From assembly GCA_019118765.1 (NCBI GenBank), contig DWYI01000001.1:1-41341 (forward strand): a stretch of 41,341 nucleotides of DNA. The letters run 5' to 3'. Positions 1-9,294 of the stretch are shown one piece after another. Source of the DNA: Candidatus Allofournierella merdavium (GTDB lineage: Bacteria; Bacillota; Clostridia; Oscillospirales; Ruminococcaceae). Numbering within the stretch: the stretch's first letter is position 1; each line of letters starts with the position of its first letter. The position numbers were made by a program, and so were the translations under genes. The notes under the pieces were generated by a model. The model ran no database searches. It was not told the origin of the DNA and saw nothing but the letters and a program-made list of their open reading frames with translations.

Positions 1-810
1 TTTGCCTTCTCCGACCGGGGCGCCCCCATGGCGGGCAAGCAGTTCACCTTCTGCTCCCGCCCGGAGAACGTGGAACTATGGCAGCAGCTGGGGGTGGACA
101 TCGTCGGCCTTGCCAACAACCACTGCTTTGACTACGGCGCCGATGCCTTTGCCGACACCCTGACCACCCTTTCGGACGCAGGCATCGCCTATGTTGGTGC
201 GGGCGCGGACCTGGAAGAGGCCATGACGCCCCGCTACTTCACGGTAGACGGGCTGACCATCGGCTACGTGGCCTGCACCCGGGCGGAAAAGTACATCCTC
301 ACCCCCGAGGCAGGGGCGGACAGCCCCGGCGTGCTGCGCTGCTATGACCCGGAACTGGCGGTGCAGGTCATCGAAGAGGCCAGCAGCCAGTGCGACTATC
401 TGGTGGTCTACGTCCACTGGGGCACCGAGTACAGCACCCAGCTGGAACAGGCCCAGACCGACCTTGCCACCCTCTTCGCCGAGGCGGGGGCGGACCTCAT
501 CGTGGGCAGCCACCCCCACATCCTGCAGGGGGCCGGCTGGCGGGGAGACGTGCCCGTGCTGTACAGCCTGGGCAACTTCTGGTTCAACATGGAAACGGTG
601 GACACCGCCCTGCTCACCGTCACCCTCACCGGCCCGGGGGCGGAGAACGCCACCGTCCGCCTCATCCCCTGCATCCAGACCGGCGGGCGCACCTCCGTCC
701 TCACCGACGAGGGGGAGAAGGCCCGCATCCTGGACCATCTCAACTCCATCAGCGAGAGCGGCTGGTTCGACGCGGACGGCGTGCTTCACCCGCCCGAAGA
801 GCAGCCCTGA
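1..810 (+). CDS. CapA/PgsA-type metallophosphatase-fold protein, 5' partial
   Basis: The reading frame is open from base 1, so the N-terminus lies outside the window; 269 codons are visible. The segment has the hallmarks of the CapA (PGA_cap) family of the calcineurin-like phosphoesterase fold: ANNHCFDYG near the start, then VHWGTEY, GSHPHILQG and YSLGNFW, which carry the predicted metal-binding His, Asn and Asp residues. Relatives are linked to poly-gamma-glutamate or capsule synthesis, but many clostridial copies are uncharacterised extracytoplasmic proteins, and the substrate cannot be told from sequence. A signal peptide, if any, is upstream of the window. The next gene starts 22 bases after the stop in the same direction, so the two are probably co-transcribed. 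The ATG at 28 is internal and is not the true start. Confidence 0.88.
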   Translation, partial: FAFSDRGAPMAGKQFTFCSRPENVELWQQLGVDIVGLANNHCFDYGADAFADTLTTLSDAGIAYVGAGADLEEAMTPRYFTVDGLTIGYVACTRAEKYILTPEAGADSPGVLRCYDPELAVQVIEEASSQCDYLVVYVHWGTEYSTQLEQAQTDLATLFAEAGADLIVGSHPHILQGAGWRGDVPVLYSLGNFWFNMETVDTALLTVTLTGPGAENATVRLIPCIQTGGRTSVLTDEGEKARILDHLNSISESGWFDADGVLHPPEEQP

Positions 811-832
811 CGAAAACACACAGGAGAACACC

Positions 833-1324
833 ATGGAAAAATACATTTCCCTTCTGCGCCGGGGCGGCGCGGCCCAAGCGGCGGTCATCGACCCCAAAAC
901 CATCGTCACCGCCCCTTGGGTGGCGTTCAAATGCCAGTACGGCTGCCCCTATTACGGCAAAAATCTCTGCTGCCCGCCCCACGCCCCCGCCTGGCGGGAG
1001 ACGCAGGCGATGATCGACTGCTTTGGCACCGCCATCCTGTTCTGCTGCCCCGCCATGGAGGCGGTGAATCCCCTGGCCCTGGCCGCCGCGAAAGAGCTGT
1101 TTCTGGACGGCCGTTACAAAGCCGTGGCCCTGGGCAGCGGCCCCTGCCTTTTGTGCGAGAGCTGCAACGTGGCCGAATGCCGCCACCCGGGGCGGGCCAT
1201 CCCCTCCATGGAGGCCTGCGGCATCGACGTGTTCGCCACCGCCCGGGCCAACGGCATGGCGGTGGAAACGCTGGCCGACAAGACCCAGCCGCAGAACTGT
1301 TTCGGCCTTCTACTGGTGGAATGA
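833..1324 (+). CDS. DUF2284 family Cys-rich metal-binding protein
   Basis: A 163-residue cytoplasmic protein rich in cysteines, with clusters CQYGCPYYGKNLCCPPHAPAW near residues 38-58 and CLLCESCNVAECRHP near 105-119. This spacing and the CCPPHAP motif match the DUF2284 family, predicted to bind a metal or Fe-S cluster; no reaction is established. The ATG at 833 is chosen because AGGAGA lies 8 bases upstream; the frame runs open much further upstream but overlaps the CapA gene there. It follows CapA closely and ends just before the next promoter. A ferredoxin-like role in a redox enzyme is possible but unproven. Confidence 0.82.
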   Translation: MEKYISLLRRGGAAQAAVIDPKTIVTAPWVAFKCQYGCPYYGKNLCCPPHAPAWRETQAMIDCFGTAILFCCPAMEAVNPLALAAAKELFLDGRYKAVALGSGPCLLCESCNVAECRHPGRAIPSMEACGIDVFATARANGMAVETLADKTQPQNCFGLLLVE

Positions 1325-1334
1325 CGAGAACGCT

Positions 1335-1362
1335 TTGAAACAGGCGGCAAATATGGTATAAT
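1335..1362 (+). promoter_or_regulatory. Sigma-A promoter for the hydratase operon
   Basis: TTGAAA (1335-1340), a 16-base spacer and a perfect TATAAT (1357-1362) lie in the only AT-rich patch between the DUF2284 gene and the hydratase. The start codon at 1419 is about 50 bases downstream of the expected transcription start. Confidence 0.75.
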
Positions 1363-1418
1363 ATTCAGATAGCGACAGAAAAAGCAGCCCGGCGCGCCGG
1401 GCATAAAGGAGGCTTCCC

Positions 1419-3692
1419 ATGGTCACTTGCTCCAAGACCGGAATGTACTACGCCCGGGGTCAGTGGGTCCCCGCCGATGAAAACGCCCTCGCCGCCCTGG
1501 CGGCGCTGGGCTTTGACGAGGCCGCGCGGCAGAACGCCCGCAAAGGCACCATCGCCTGGGGCATCCTGCAGGCTCATAACCACAGCGGCGACGAAAACGC
1601 CCTGAAACTCAAATTCGACGCGATGGCCAGCCACGACATCACCTTCGTGGGCATCGTGCAGACCGCCCGCGCCTCGGGCCTCACCAAGTTCCCCATGCCC
1701 TATGTGCTCACCAACTGCCACAACAGCCTGTGCGCGGTGGGCGGCACCATAAACGAGGACGACCACCTCTTCGGCCTGTCCGCCGCCAAGAAGTACGGCG
1801 GCGTGTACGTGCCGCCCCATCTGGCGGTCATCCATCAGTACATGCGGGAGATGTACGCCGGCTGCGGCAAGATGATCCTGGGCTCCGACAGCCACACCCG
1901 CTACGGCGCGCTGGGCACCATGGCCATCGGCGAGGGCGGCGGCGAGCTGGCAAAGCAGCTGCTGGGCCGCACCTACGACGTGGCCTGCCCCGGCGTGGTG
2001 GCGGTGCACCTCACCGGCGCGCCGGTGCCCGGCGTGGGCCCCCAGGACGTAGCCCTGGCCATCATCGGCGCGGTATTCAAAAACGGTTATGTGAAGAACA
2101 AGGTCATGGAGTTCGTGGGCCCGGGCGTCGCCAGCCTGCCGCTGGAATACCGCAGCGGCATCGATGTGATGACCACCGAGACCACCTGTCTGTCCAGCAT
2201 CTGGGTCACCGACGAGACCACCCGGCAGTACCTGGCCGTCCACGGCAGGGAAGGGGACTACAAGCCCCTGGCCCCGGCGGACCTCGCTTACTACGACGGC
2301 GTGGTGGAGGTGGCGCTGGACAAAGTCCGGCCCATGATCGCCCTGCCCATGCACCCCTCCAACGTCTACACCATCGAGGAGCTGAACGCGAACCTCGCCG
2401 ATATCCTCCACAAGACCGAGGAGGACTGCGCGGCGCTGGTGGGCGGCAAGGTGAAGCTGGACCTGGTGAGCAAGATCGAGAACGGCCGCCTGCGGGTGGA
2501 CCAGGGCGTCATCGCGGGCTGTGCCGGCGGCACCTACTCCAACATCTGCGAGGCCGCCCAAATTCTGGAGGGCCACACCGGCGGCAACGGGGAGTACGCC
2601 CTGAGCGTCTATCCCTCCAGCCAGCCCACTATGATGGCCCTGATGAAGAACGGGGCCCTGGCCAGCCTGATGGCCGGCGGCGCCACCGTGCGCACCGCCT
2701 TCTGCGGCCCCTGCTTCGGCGCGGGGGACGTGCCCGCCAACGGGTCGCTCTCCATCCGCCACACCACCCGCAACTTCCCCAGCCGGGAGGGTTCCAAGCC
2801 CGGCAGCGGCCAGATCGCCGGCGTGGCCCTGATGGACGCCCGCTCCATCGCCGCCACCACCCGCATGGGCGGCATCCTCACCCCCGCCACCGACATCGAC
2901 TACCAGCCCCATATCCCGGAGTACCAGTTTGACGACTCCAGCTACAAGAGCCGGGTCTACAACGGCTGGGGCAAGGGCGACTACGACAGCCTGCTGCGCC
3001 TGGGGCCCAACATCAAGGACTGGCCCGCCATCCAGCCCCTCGCCGACAACCTGCTGCTCAAGGTCACCAGCTATATCACTGACCCGGTGACCACCACCGA
3101 CGAGCTCATCCCCAGCGGCGAGACCAGCAGCTACCGCTCCAACCCCCTGGGCCTGGCGGAGTTCACCCTGAGCCGCAAGGACCCGGGCTATGTGGGCCGC
3201 GCCAAGGCGGTGCAGGCCGAGGAGGCCGACCGCGCCGCGGGCAAGGGCAGCGACGCCCTGCTGGCGCGGGTGCGGGCCGTGCCCGGCTGCGAAGCGCTCA
3301 CCTGGAAGGATCTGGCCATCGCCAGCACCATCTACGCGGTGAAGCCGGGCGACGGCTCCGCCCGTGAGCAGGCCGCCAGCTGCCAGCGGGTGCTGGGCGC
3401 CGGGGCCAATATCGCGGTGGAGTACGCCACCAAGCGCTACCGCTCCAACCTCATCAACTGGGGAATGCTGCCCTTCCAGCTGGAAGGCCCCACCCCCTTT
3501 GGCCTGGGCGATTATATCCTGGTGCCCGGCGCGCGGGCGCTGCTGGAGCAGAACAAGCTGGAGAGCATCCCGGCGTATGTGCTGGGGGAAAAGGGCCCCA
3601 CGGCCTTTACCCTCGCCATCGCCCCCCTCACGGCGGACGAGCGGCAGATCCTGCTGGACGGCTGCCTCATCAACTACTACAAGCACGGCTGA
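1419..3692 (+). CDS. Aconitase-family hydratase (YbhJ-like)
   Basis: A 757-residue enzyme with the full aconitase layout. [20 protein letters not shown] near residues 151-170 matches the substrate loop. The Fe-S ligands expected in the family are Cys368 ([12 protein letters not shown]) and Cys429/Cys432 (FCGPCFG), followed by [12 protein letters not shown]. The C-terminal part, with [13 protein letters not shown], is the swivelling domain. Length and motif divergence fit the YbhJ branch of hydratases of unknown substrate rather than AcnA/AcnB or LeuCD, so it is predicted to be a [4Fe-4S] dehydratase/isomerase acting on a small hydroxy-acid. AAAGGAGG sits 8 bases before the ATG. It leads an operon with a PHP phosphoesterase and a TSCPD protein. 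Confidence 0.88.
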   Translation: MVTCSKTGMYYARGQWVPADENALAALAALGFDEAARQNARKGTIAWGILQAHNHSGDENALKLKFDAMASHDITFVGIVQTARASGLTKFPMPYVLTNCHNSLCAVGGTINEDDHLFGLSAAKKYGGVYVPPHLAVIHQYMREMYAGCGKMILGSDSHTRYGALGTMAIGEGGGELAKQLLGRTYDVACPGVVAVHLTGAPVPGVGPQDVALAIIGAVFKNGYVKNKVMEFVGPGVASLPLEYRSGIDVMTTETTCLSSIWVTDETTRQYLAVHGREGDYKPLAPADLAYYDGVVEVALDKVRPMIALPMHPSNVYTIEELNANLADILHKTEEDCAALVGGKVKLDLVSKIENGRLRVDQGVIAGCAGGTYSNICEAAQILEGHTGGNGEYALSVYPSSQPTMMALMKNGALASLMAGGATVRTAFCGPCFGAGDVPANGSLSIRHTTRNFPSREGSKPGSGQIAGVALMDARSIAATTRMGGILTPATDIDYQPHIPEYQFDDSSYKSRVYNGWGKGDYDSLLRLGPNIKDWPAIQPLADNLLLKVTSYITDPVTTTDELIPSGETSSYRSNPLGLAEFTLSRKDPGYVGRAKAVQAEEADRAAGKGSDALLARVRAVPGCEALTWKDLAIASTIYAVKPGDGSAREQAASCQRVLGAGANIAVEYATKRYRSNLINWGMLPFQLEGPTPFGLGDYILVPGARALLEQNKLESIPAYVLGEKGPTAFTLAIAPLTADERQILLDGCLINYYKHG

Positions 3693-3715
3693 CCCCCAAA
3701 AGGAAGGTGAACCCC

Positions 3716-4567
3716 ATGGCCGGCGATTTGCACACCCATACCACCTGGTCCGACGGGGCGCTGCCGGCCTGCGTCCTGCCCCGGCTGGCCGCCCGGGCGG
3801 GCCTGTCCTGGCTGGCCATTTCCGACCACGACACCCTGCATTCGGTGGAGTATGCCTATGACGAACCTGTGGCGGAGGGGGTAAACCTCATCCCCGCCAC
3901 CGAACTCACCGCTTTCGACTACCGCCGGGGGCGGCAGGCGCACATCTTGTGCTACTGGCCCGACCGGAACAGCCCTGAACTGGCGGCCCATTGCAACACG
4001 ATGGCTGCCCGGCGCAACTCCGCTTACATCCAAAGCGCCAAAGAACTGGAAGAGATTTACCCCCAGTTCAGGCTGGAGGATGCCCGGCGCATGGCGGACG
4101 CGGGGGGCGGCGTGATCTTCAAAAGCACTTTGATGCGGGTGCTCTACGAGTACGGCCTGGCGGACGGCATCTACCAGCAGGATTACAAGGCCCTCTTCGG
4201 CGCCAGGGGCGGCAAAGTGCTCCACAACCCGGAATACGAGCCGGTGGACAAGGTGCTGGCGGTCATCAAAGCCGCACGGGGGGTGGCGGTGTTCGCCCAC
4301 CCCAGCGTCTACAACAGCATGGAATTGGTGGAAGAACTGGCCGCCGCCGGCCGCATCGACGGGGTGGAGATCGAGCATCCCCGCAACACCCCCGAGGACA
4401 AGGAAACGCTGCGCCGCATGGCGGAGCATTACGGCCTCGTCACCACCGGCGGCACCGATTTCCACGGCCTCCACGCCGGCAAGCCCCGGCCCTTGGGCAT
4501 CTGCCGCAGCACCGACGAGGAGATCGGGCGGCTGAACGAACTGGCAAACGCAAAGAAAAAACAATGA
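3716..4567 (+). CDS. PHP domain phosphoesterase
   Basis: A 283-residue PHP-family metal-dependent phosphoesterase. The motifs are DLHTHTTWSDG at the N-terminus, AISDHDT, an EIEHPRNTPED region and TGGTDFHG near the C-terminus; these supply the His/Asp/Glu ligands of a di- or trinuclear metal site. The closest functional relatives are the YciV/RNase AM-type 3',5'-nucleotide phosphatases and 5'-3' exonucleases, but substrate assignment is inference. The ATG at 3716 is preferred over the GTG at 3707, because the AGGAAGG ribosome site ends at 3707 and would overlap the GTG. It lies 23 bases after the hydratase and 17 before the TSCPD gene, so the three form one transcript. Confidence 0.88.
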   Translation: MAGDLHTHTTWSDGALPACVLPRLAARAGLSWLAISDHDTLHSVEYAYDEPVAEGVNLIPATELTAFDYRRGRQAHILCYWPDRNSPELAAHCNTMAARRNSAYIQSAKELEEIYPQFRLEDARRMADAGGGVIFKSTLMRVLYEYGLADGIYQQDYKALFGARGGKVLHNPEYEPVDKVLAVIKAARGVAVFAHPSVYNSMELVEELAAAGRIDGVEIEHPRNTPEDKETLRRMAEHYGLVTTGGTDFHGLHAGKPRPLGICRSTDEEIGRLNELANAKKKQ

Positions 4568-4584
4568 GAGAAGGAACGTAAAAT

Positions 4585-4851
4585 ATGATCACCCATACCC
4601 GGAAGAACAGCGGGACCTGCTCCCGCAGCACCACCGTCACCCTGAACGACGACGGCACCATCCAGAAGATCGAGGTGACGGGCGGCTGCAACGGCAACCT
4701 GAAGGGCGTGAGCAGCCTGCTGGTGGGCATGGACGCCGCCGACGCCATCCGCCGCATGAAGGGCACCACCTGCGGCCCCCGCTCCACCTCCTGCCCGGAC
4801 CAGATCGCCCAGGCGCTGCAGGAGACGCTGGACCTGCAAAAGCGCAGCTGA
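4585..4851 (+). CDS. TSCPD domain protein (TIGR03905 family)
   Basis: A small 88-residue protein that is essentially a single TSCPD domain: GGCNGNLKGVSSLLVGM in the middle and CGPRSTSCPDQIAQAL near the end, with Cys residues likely to bind metal. TSCPD domains also occur at the C-terminus of B12-dependent ribonucleotide reductases; the stand-alone form is common in Clostridia and has no proven function. GAAGGA precedes the ATG at good spacing. It is the last gene before a strong terminator. Confidence 0.88.
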   Translation: MITHTRKNSGTCSRSTTVTLNDDGTIQKIEVTGGCNGNLKGVSSLLVGMDAADAIRRMKGTTCGPRSTSCPDQIAQALQETLDLQKRS

Positions 4852-4867
4852 ACCGTCTTTTTAAAGA

Positions 4868-4912
4868 AAAGCCGCCCTCTTCCCGGAAGTTCTCCGGGAA
4901 GAGGGCGGCTTT
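4868..4912. terminator. Bidirectional intrinsic terminator
   Basis: A perfect 19-bp stem (4868-4886 with 4894-4912) around a 7-base loop starts with AAA and ends with TTT. It can terminate both the TSCPD operon on the plus strand and the convergent MATE gene on the minus strand. Confidence 0.92.
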
Positions 4913-4926
4913 TGCGTCGAGAGACT

Positions 4927-6288
4927 TTATTTAAACTCAATGGTCTCCAGTCGCAAGATCTTGTTTTTATAGGTGCGGTGGAAGAAGAAGGTGGCCAGTG
5001 CCAGCGAGCAGACCTCGGAGATGCAGAAGCTGAACCACACCGCGTCCAGATTTCCGGTGAGGCTGAGCAGCCAGGCCACCGGCAGCAGCAGGACCAGCTG
5101 GCGGAAGGCGCTCATCAGCAGGCTCAGAAAGCCCTCGCCCACGGCCTGAAACAGGCTGCTGAACACAATGTCCACCCCGGCCACCAGGAAGCTGAGGCTG
5201 ATGATGCGCAGGGCCGGCCGGCCGATGCGGCCAAGGTCGCCCCCCTCGCTGAACAGGGCCAGCAGCTGCCCGGGGAACAGCTGGAACAGAAGGGTACCCA
5301 GGGCCATCACACAGCACATGGCCACCGCGCACACCTTGATGGCCGCGAGGATGCGCTCCTTGCGGCGGGCGCCGTAGTTGTAGCCCACAATGGGCACCAG
5401 CGCGTTGGTCAGCCCGAAGCCGGGCATGAACACGAAGCTTTGCAGCTTGAAGTAGACCCCCAGCACCGACACCGCCGTCTCGAAAAAGCCGATCAGGATC
5501 TTGTTCATGCCGAAGTTCATCACACTGCTGATGCTCTGCATGATGATGCTGGGCAGGCCCACGTCATAGATGCCGATCACGGTGGGCCGGTCGAACCGGA
5601 ATTTTTTCCAGTGCAGGCGCACCTCGTTGTTGAATTTCAGGTTCAGCAAAAAGCACACCACGCAGCCGCAGGTCTGGCCGATCACGGTGGCCACCGCCGC
5701 GCCCAGCACCCCCAGTTTCGGAGCGCCCAGCAGGCCGAAGATGAGGATGGGGTCCAGGACGATGTTGGTGATGGCGCCCGACAGCTGGCTGATCATCTGG
5801 AACACCGTGCGCCCCGTCACCTGGATCAGCCGCTCCAGGCAGATCTGGAAGAACATGCCCAGGCTGAACACCAGGCACACCCGCAGGTAGGCCGCGCCGT
5901 CGGTGGCGATGGCGGGATTGGTGGTGAAAAAGCTGAAGAACAGCTCCGAGCCCACAAGGCCGAAGACCGCGAACACCAGCCAGCTGACGAACATCAGCAG
6001 CATCCCGTTGTGGGCCACCTTGTCCGCCGCCTCCCGGTTGCCCTCGCCCAGCCGGCGGCTCAAAAGGGCATTCACGCCCACGCTGGTGCCCACCGCCACG
6101 GCGATGGTCAGCATCTGCACCGGGTAGGCAAAACTCACCGCGGCCAGCGCCGCGTCGGACAGCCGCGCCACAAAAATGCTGTCCACAATGTTGTACAGCG
6201 CCTGTACCAGCATGCTGATCATGATGGGGAAGGCCATCCCCAGCAGCAGGGGCGCCACGGGCTTTGTGCCCATGATGTTCTCTTTCAT
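4927..6288 (-). CDS. MATE family multidrug/cation antiporter
   Basis: A 453-residue membrane protein with about twelve hydrophobic segments in two similar halves. The N-terminal signature PLLLGMAFPIMISMLVQAL, followed by YNIVDSIFVARL, is typical of clostridial MATE (NorM/DinF-like) Na+- or H+-driven exporters, so it is predicted to expel organic cations or drugs. It is the third gene of a minus-strand group after the DnaD- and DnaC-like genes, only 24 bases after the latter. The start is uncertain: the ATG at 6288 has GAGGA directly abutting it, and an ATG at 6273 five codons in also has only a weak ribosome site. The transported drug cannot be predicted. Confidence 0.9.
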   Translation of the reverse strand: MKENIMGTKPVAPLLLGMAFPIMISMLVQALYNIVDSIFVARLSDAALAAVSFAYPVQMLTIAVAVGTSVGVNALLSRRLGEGNREAADKVAHNGMLLMFVSWLVFAVFGLVGSELFFSFFTTNPAIATDGAAYLRVCLVFSLGMFFQICLERLIQVTGRTVFQMISQLSGAITNIVLDPILIFGLLGAPKLGVLGAAVATVIGQTCGCVVCFLLNLKFNNEVRLHWKKFRFDRPTVIGIYDVGLPSIIMQSISSVMNFGMNKILIGFFETAVSVLGVYFKLQSFVFMPGFGLTNALVPIVGYNYGARRKERILAAIKVCAVAMCCVMALGTLLFQLFPGQLLALFSEGGDLGRIGRPALRIISLSFLVAGVDIVFSSLFQAVGEGFLSLLMSAFRQLVLLLPVAWLLSLTGNLDAVWFSFCISEVCSLALATFFFHRTYKNKILRLETIEFK

Positions 6289-6312
6289 TCCTCGCGATAC
6301 GTCCTTTACTGT

Positions 6313-7287
6313 TTATTCCATGCTTTTCAGCTTGCGGATGTCCTGCCCCACAAACAGTACCGGCTCGCAGCTGCCCCCCAGGCGGCTGGCGATCTTCTCG
6401 GTGTAGCGGGCTTCAAAGGCCTTGCCGTCCACGATGTTGGTGGTGTAAACGGTGGGCCGCTTTTCCAGCAGACGGGTGTTCAGCAGGTTGTAAAAGCAGC
6501 TGAGCACATAGGCGCTCACATACTCGGTGCCAAGATCGTCCAGCACCAGCAGGTCCGCCTCCAGCACTGCCTCCAGCAGCGGGCAGTCGTCCGCAAAACG
6601 GTCCCGTTCCAGCTGGCCAAAGAGGCTTTGGGCGCTGATGTACACCACGTCGTAGCCCTTTTCCAGCACCGTCTGGGCAATGGCCAGCGCCGCGTGAGTC
6701 TTGCCCAGGCCCGCGTTGCCGCACAGCAGCAGGCTGGTGCTCTTCATGTCAAAACTCTCGGCGTAATCCCGCAGGGCGGCCAGCGTCTCGCGCATCTCTT
6801 CCCGGATGCTCACCCCGGTGGCCGCATCCGGTTCGTCCGGATAGTAGCGCAGTTCCATCGACCCAAAATCGCACAGGGAAAGGGGCGATTCCTTCGCGAT
6901 CTCCTCCCGGCGCAGCTGCCGGGCCCGGCGGCCGACGCACTGGCACATCCGCCCGTTCACCGTGCCGGTGTCCTTGCAAAGGGGGCATTCAAACGCCGGC
7001 TCCAGACTCGTTGGCCCGTAGCCGTGATCGGCCAGCAGCGTTTCCAGCTGCTTTTGCGCGTCGGCGCGCGCCGCGCGCGCCGCGTCCCGGGCGGCCTCGT
7101 CCGCCCCCAGGGCCGACAGCTGCACCAGCTTCAGTCCCAGGGTGCGCACCTTGTCCTCCAGCGGTACCAGTTCGGGAATGGACGCCGCCGCGGCCTGTCG
7201 CCGCTGTGCCGCCAGGGTCATGGCCCGCTGGCGGGCGCTGGCCGTCTGCCGCTTTGCCTCGTTGAACAGTTCCGTCTTTGTGCGCAT
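6313..7287 (-). CDS. DnaC/DnaI-like helicase loader ATPase
   Basis: A 324-residue AAA+ ATPase. The N-terminal half is an Ala/Arg/Gln-rich helical segment, followed by a likely zinc-binding group (Cys101, Cys104, Cys115, Cys117). The ATPase core has Walker A GNAGLGKT (residues 190-197) and Walker B LLVLDDLGTE. This matches primosomal DnaI/DnaC proteins, which load the replicative helicase. It follows the DnaD-domain gene by only 4 bases, and its GGGAGGA ribosome site overlaps that gene's end, so the two are translationally linked. The pairing of DnaD-like and DnaC-like proteins supports a chromosomal replication-restart role rather than a phage origin. Confidence 0.88.
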   Translation of the reverse strand: MRTKTELFNEAKRQTASARQRAMTLAAQRRQAAAASIPELVPLEDKVRTLGLKLVQLSALGADEAARDAARAARADAQKQLETLLADHGYGPTSLEPAFECPLCKDTGTVNGRMCQCVGRRARQLRREEIAKESPLSLCDFGSMELRYYPDEPDAATGVSIREEMRETLAALRDYAESFDMKSTSLLLCGNAGLGKTHAALAIAQTVLEKGYDVVYISAQSLFGQLERDRFADDCPLLEAVLEADLLVLDDLGTEYVSAYVLSCFYNLLNTRLLEKRPTVYTTNIVDGKAFEARYTEKIASRLGGSCEPVLFVGQDIRKLKSME

Positions 7288-7291
7288 GGGT

Positions 7292-8200
7292 CTAATCCTC
7301 CCGTTTCAGCCGCAGCGGGCGGTTCTGCGCCCGGCGCAAAATGTCGTTGCCGCTGGGGGAAGCCCGGTCCACCCGGATGTTGCTGCCCTCCAGCCCGCCG
7401 GCGCCCCGGGTGTCCGCCAGGGTGCGCCAGCCCTTTCCGTGCCAGCTTTTCAAAATGCCGTTGACATACTTCGCGTCCTTGCCGGCCCCCGCGTGCAGCA
7501 CCGCTTCCGCCACCATGGCGTCGTCGTAGCGGTATTCCTCGTACCAGCGGCGCACGCAGTTCTTCTCGGCCATGGTCAGGTCCTCGGCGGGCACGCCCAG
7601 CAGTTCGGCCACGGTGCGCTCGTGTCGCGCCCGGTCGGCCAGCAGCTGCAGGTGCCGCTCGGCGTCCTCGCCGGTCACCACGCCCTCCTGGGCCCAGCGG
7701 TCCAGTTCCCGCTCCAGCTGCGCCACCGAGTGCCGGCCCCGGCCGGCGTTGTAGGCCGCGCACAGCAGGATGACCTCGGCGGGGATGCTCTCATTCACAT
7801 ACAGCGACACCACCCGCTGAATGTCCTTTTGCCCCAGCGCCTTGCCCAGACAGGTCTGGGCTTCGGCGGCCAGCATGGACACGGTGGGGTCCCGCAGCGC
7901 CGCCAGCCGCAGCTGGTCGGCGGTGAGGGGCGGCGCCTTCGCGGCGGGGGGCGGCGCCACGGACGCACCCTGTTCCTTTTCCAGCAGGCCCACGCCGTGC
8001 CAGAATTCCAGCGCGCTCTGGGCCGAGGCCACCGTCTTGAGTTTCAGATCATGGGCGATGGTCTTGGGATCGGTGCAATGGGTGGCGACGATGTACAAAG
8101 CCACCCGCACAGGGTCGCCGCCGGCCCGGTCCAGATGGCGGAACACCAGCTGGGGCACAGCGACGGTGTCGCCGGTGGTATCGTTGAGACGGTAGGTCAT
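7292..8200 (-). CDS. DnaD domain primosome protein
   Basis: A 302-residue protein. The N-terminal ~100 residues form a winged-helix segment (TVAVPQLVFRHLDRAGGDP). Two helical DnaD/DnaB-like repeats follow, seen in IQRVVSLYVNESIPAEVILL and MAEKNCVRRWYEEYRYDDA, with YVNGILKSWHGKGWRT as the typical C-terminal YxxxILxxW signature of the family. DnaD-type proteins help load helicase at oriC and stalled forks. AAGGAG precedes the ATG. It is the first gene of the dnaD-dnaC-MATE group and is divergent from DegV. Confidence 0.85.
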   Translation of the reverse strand: MTYRLNDTTGDTVAVPQLVFRHLDRAGGDPVRVALYIVATHCTDPKTIAHDLKLKTVASAQSALEFWHGVGLLEKEQGASVAPPPAAKAPPLTADQLRLAALRDPTVSMLAAEAQTCLGKALGQKDIQRVVSLYVNESIPAEVILLCAAYNAGRGRHSVAQLERELDRWAQEGVVTGEDAERHLQLLADRARHERTVAELLGVPAEDLTMAEKNCVRRWYEEYRYDDAMVAEAVLHAGAGKDAKYVNGILKSWHGKGWRTLADTRGAGGLEGSNIRVDRASPSGNDILRRAQNRPLRLKRED

Positions 8201-8244
8201 GCCGGGAATGCTCCTTCGCTTTCAGCGCATAAAATTTCACATTA

Positions 8245-8273
8245 ACTATACCATAAAACAGGGGGATGTTCCA
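8245..8273 (-). promoter_or_regulatory. Extended -10 promoter for the dnaD-like operon
   Basis: Read on the minus strand: weak -35 TGGAAC, 17-base spacer, TGG followed by TATAGT as an extended -10. It lies about 45 bases upstream of the dnaD-like start codon. Confidence 0.5.
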
Positions 8274-8293
8274 GAGCTTTTTGACCGCCCGGT

Positions 8294-8322
8294 TTGACAA
8301 ACGGTCCCCCGTCTGATAGCAT
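8294..8322 (+). promoter_or_regulatory. Promoter for degV
   Basis: A perfect TTGACA (8294-8299) is followed after 17 bases by TAGCAT (8317-8322); a better TATGAT lies at 8324-8329, but at 24 bases spacing. A small CGCCGGC hairpin (8342-8360) sits in the leader without a T run. Confidence 0.5.
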
Positions 8323-8394
8323 ATATGATAAAGTGAGAAAGCGCCGGCAGGAAGCCGGCGGGTACACAGCAACAGCAGGGTAAGGTGCAGGATC

Positions 8395-9246
8395 ATGAAG
8401 ATCGCGATCGTGACGGACAGCAACAGCGGCATCTTCGAGCGGCAAGCCCGCAAGATGGGGGTGTATGTGATTCCGATGCCCTTTTCGGTGAACGGTGAAT
8501 GGCTGTACGAGGGCATACAACTCACCGCGCCGGATTTTTACAAAGCGCAGGCCGCGGGCGCCGAGATCACCACCAGCATGCCCAGCCCGGCGGATGTGAC
8601 CGGCCTGTGGGAAAAACTGCTGGCCGACCATGACGAACTTGTCTACATCCCCATGACCAGCGGCCTGAGCGGCTCCTGCGCGACAGCCGCCGCCCTGGCC
8701 CAGGACTACGACGGCCGGGTGCAGGTGGTGGACAACAAGCGCATCTCCCTGACTCAGCTGCAGTCGGTGCTGGACGCCAAGCGCCTGGTGAAACGGGGCC
8801 TCACCGCCGCCCAGGTGAAGGCCCAGCTGGAGCAGCACGCGCTGGACGCCAGCATCTACATCACCTGCAGCGACCTGAAATACCTGAAAAAGGGCGGGCG
8901 CATCACCCCGGCGGCCGCCGCCATCGGCACGGTGCTGAACATCAAGCCGGTGCTGCAGATCCAGGGGGAGAAGATCGACGCCTACGCCAAGGTGCGGGGG
9001 ATGCATCAGGCGGTGGAAAAGATGCTGGACGCCATCTGCAACGACATCACCGGCCGCTTCAACGGCATGAACCTCCATGTGGGCACTGCCTACAGCGGCG
9101 ATCCGGAGCTGGGCAAAAAGTGGCAGAAGTACGTTCAGAGCCGGTTGCCCCGCTGCCGGGTACACTCGGCGCCGCTGTCGTTGAGCATCGCCTGCCACAC
9201 CGGCCCCGGCGCGGTGGGCATCGGCTGCTTTTATTACGAAAAATAA
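8395..9246 (+). CDS. DegV family fatty-acid-binding protein
   Basis: A 283-residue cytoplasmic protein of the DegV/FakB fold. It starts KIAIVTDSNSGI and contains TSMPSPADV, YIPMTSGLSGSCATA (the Ser-rich acyl-binding loop), VVDNKRIS and the later YLKKGGRI plus LNIKPVLQIQGEK segments. Members bind a fatty acid and, as FakB, present it to the FakA kinase for phospholipid synthesis; several paralogs per genome are usual and FakA is not in this window. It has its own promoter and terminator, so it is monocistronic. Confidence 0.93.
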   Translation: MKIAIVTDSNSGIFERQARKMGVYVIPMPFSVNGEWLYEGIQLTAPDFYKAQAAGAEITTSMPSPADVTGLWEKLLADHDELVYIPMTSGLSGSCATAAALAQDYDGRVQVVDNKRISLTQLQSVLDAKRLVKRGLTAAQVKAQLEQHALDASIYITCSDLKYLKKGGRITPAAAAIGTVLNIKPVLQIQGEKIDAYAKVRGMHQAVEKMLDAICNDITGRFNGMNLHVGTAYSGDPELGKKWQKYVQSRLPRCRVHSAPLSLSIACHTGPGAVGIGCFYYEK

Positions 9247-9250
9247 AACG

Positions 9251-9277
9251 GGAGGCCCGGGGCGGGCCTCCTTTTTT
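9251..9277 (+). terminator. Intrinsic terminator after degV
   Basis: A 9-bp GC-rich stem (GGAGGCCCG with CGGGCCTCC, loop GGG) is followed by six T. Confidence 0.93.
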
Positions 9278-9294
9278 GCCCCGCAATGCAAGCG

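Noticed and set aside
1365-3686. 773-codon minus-strand frame opposite the hydratase
   Set aside because: Antisense to a clear aconitase-family gene, no ribosome site, compositionally biased product.
4912-7464. Long plus-strand frame (850 codons) over the MATE and DnaC-like genes
   Set aside because: Low-complexity Gln/His/Ala-rich translation, antisense to two clear protein families; a shadow frame of GC-rich DNA.
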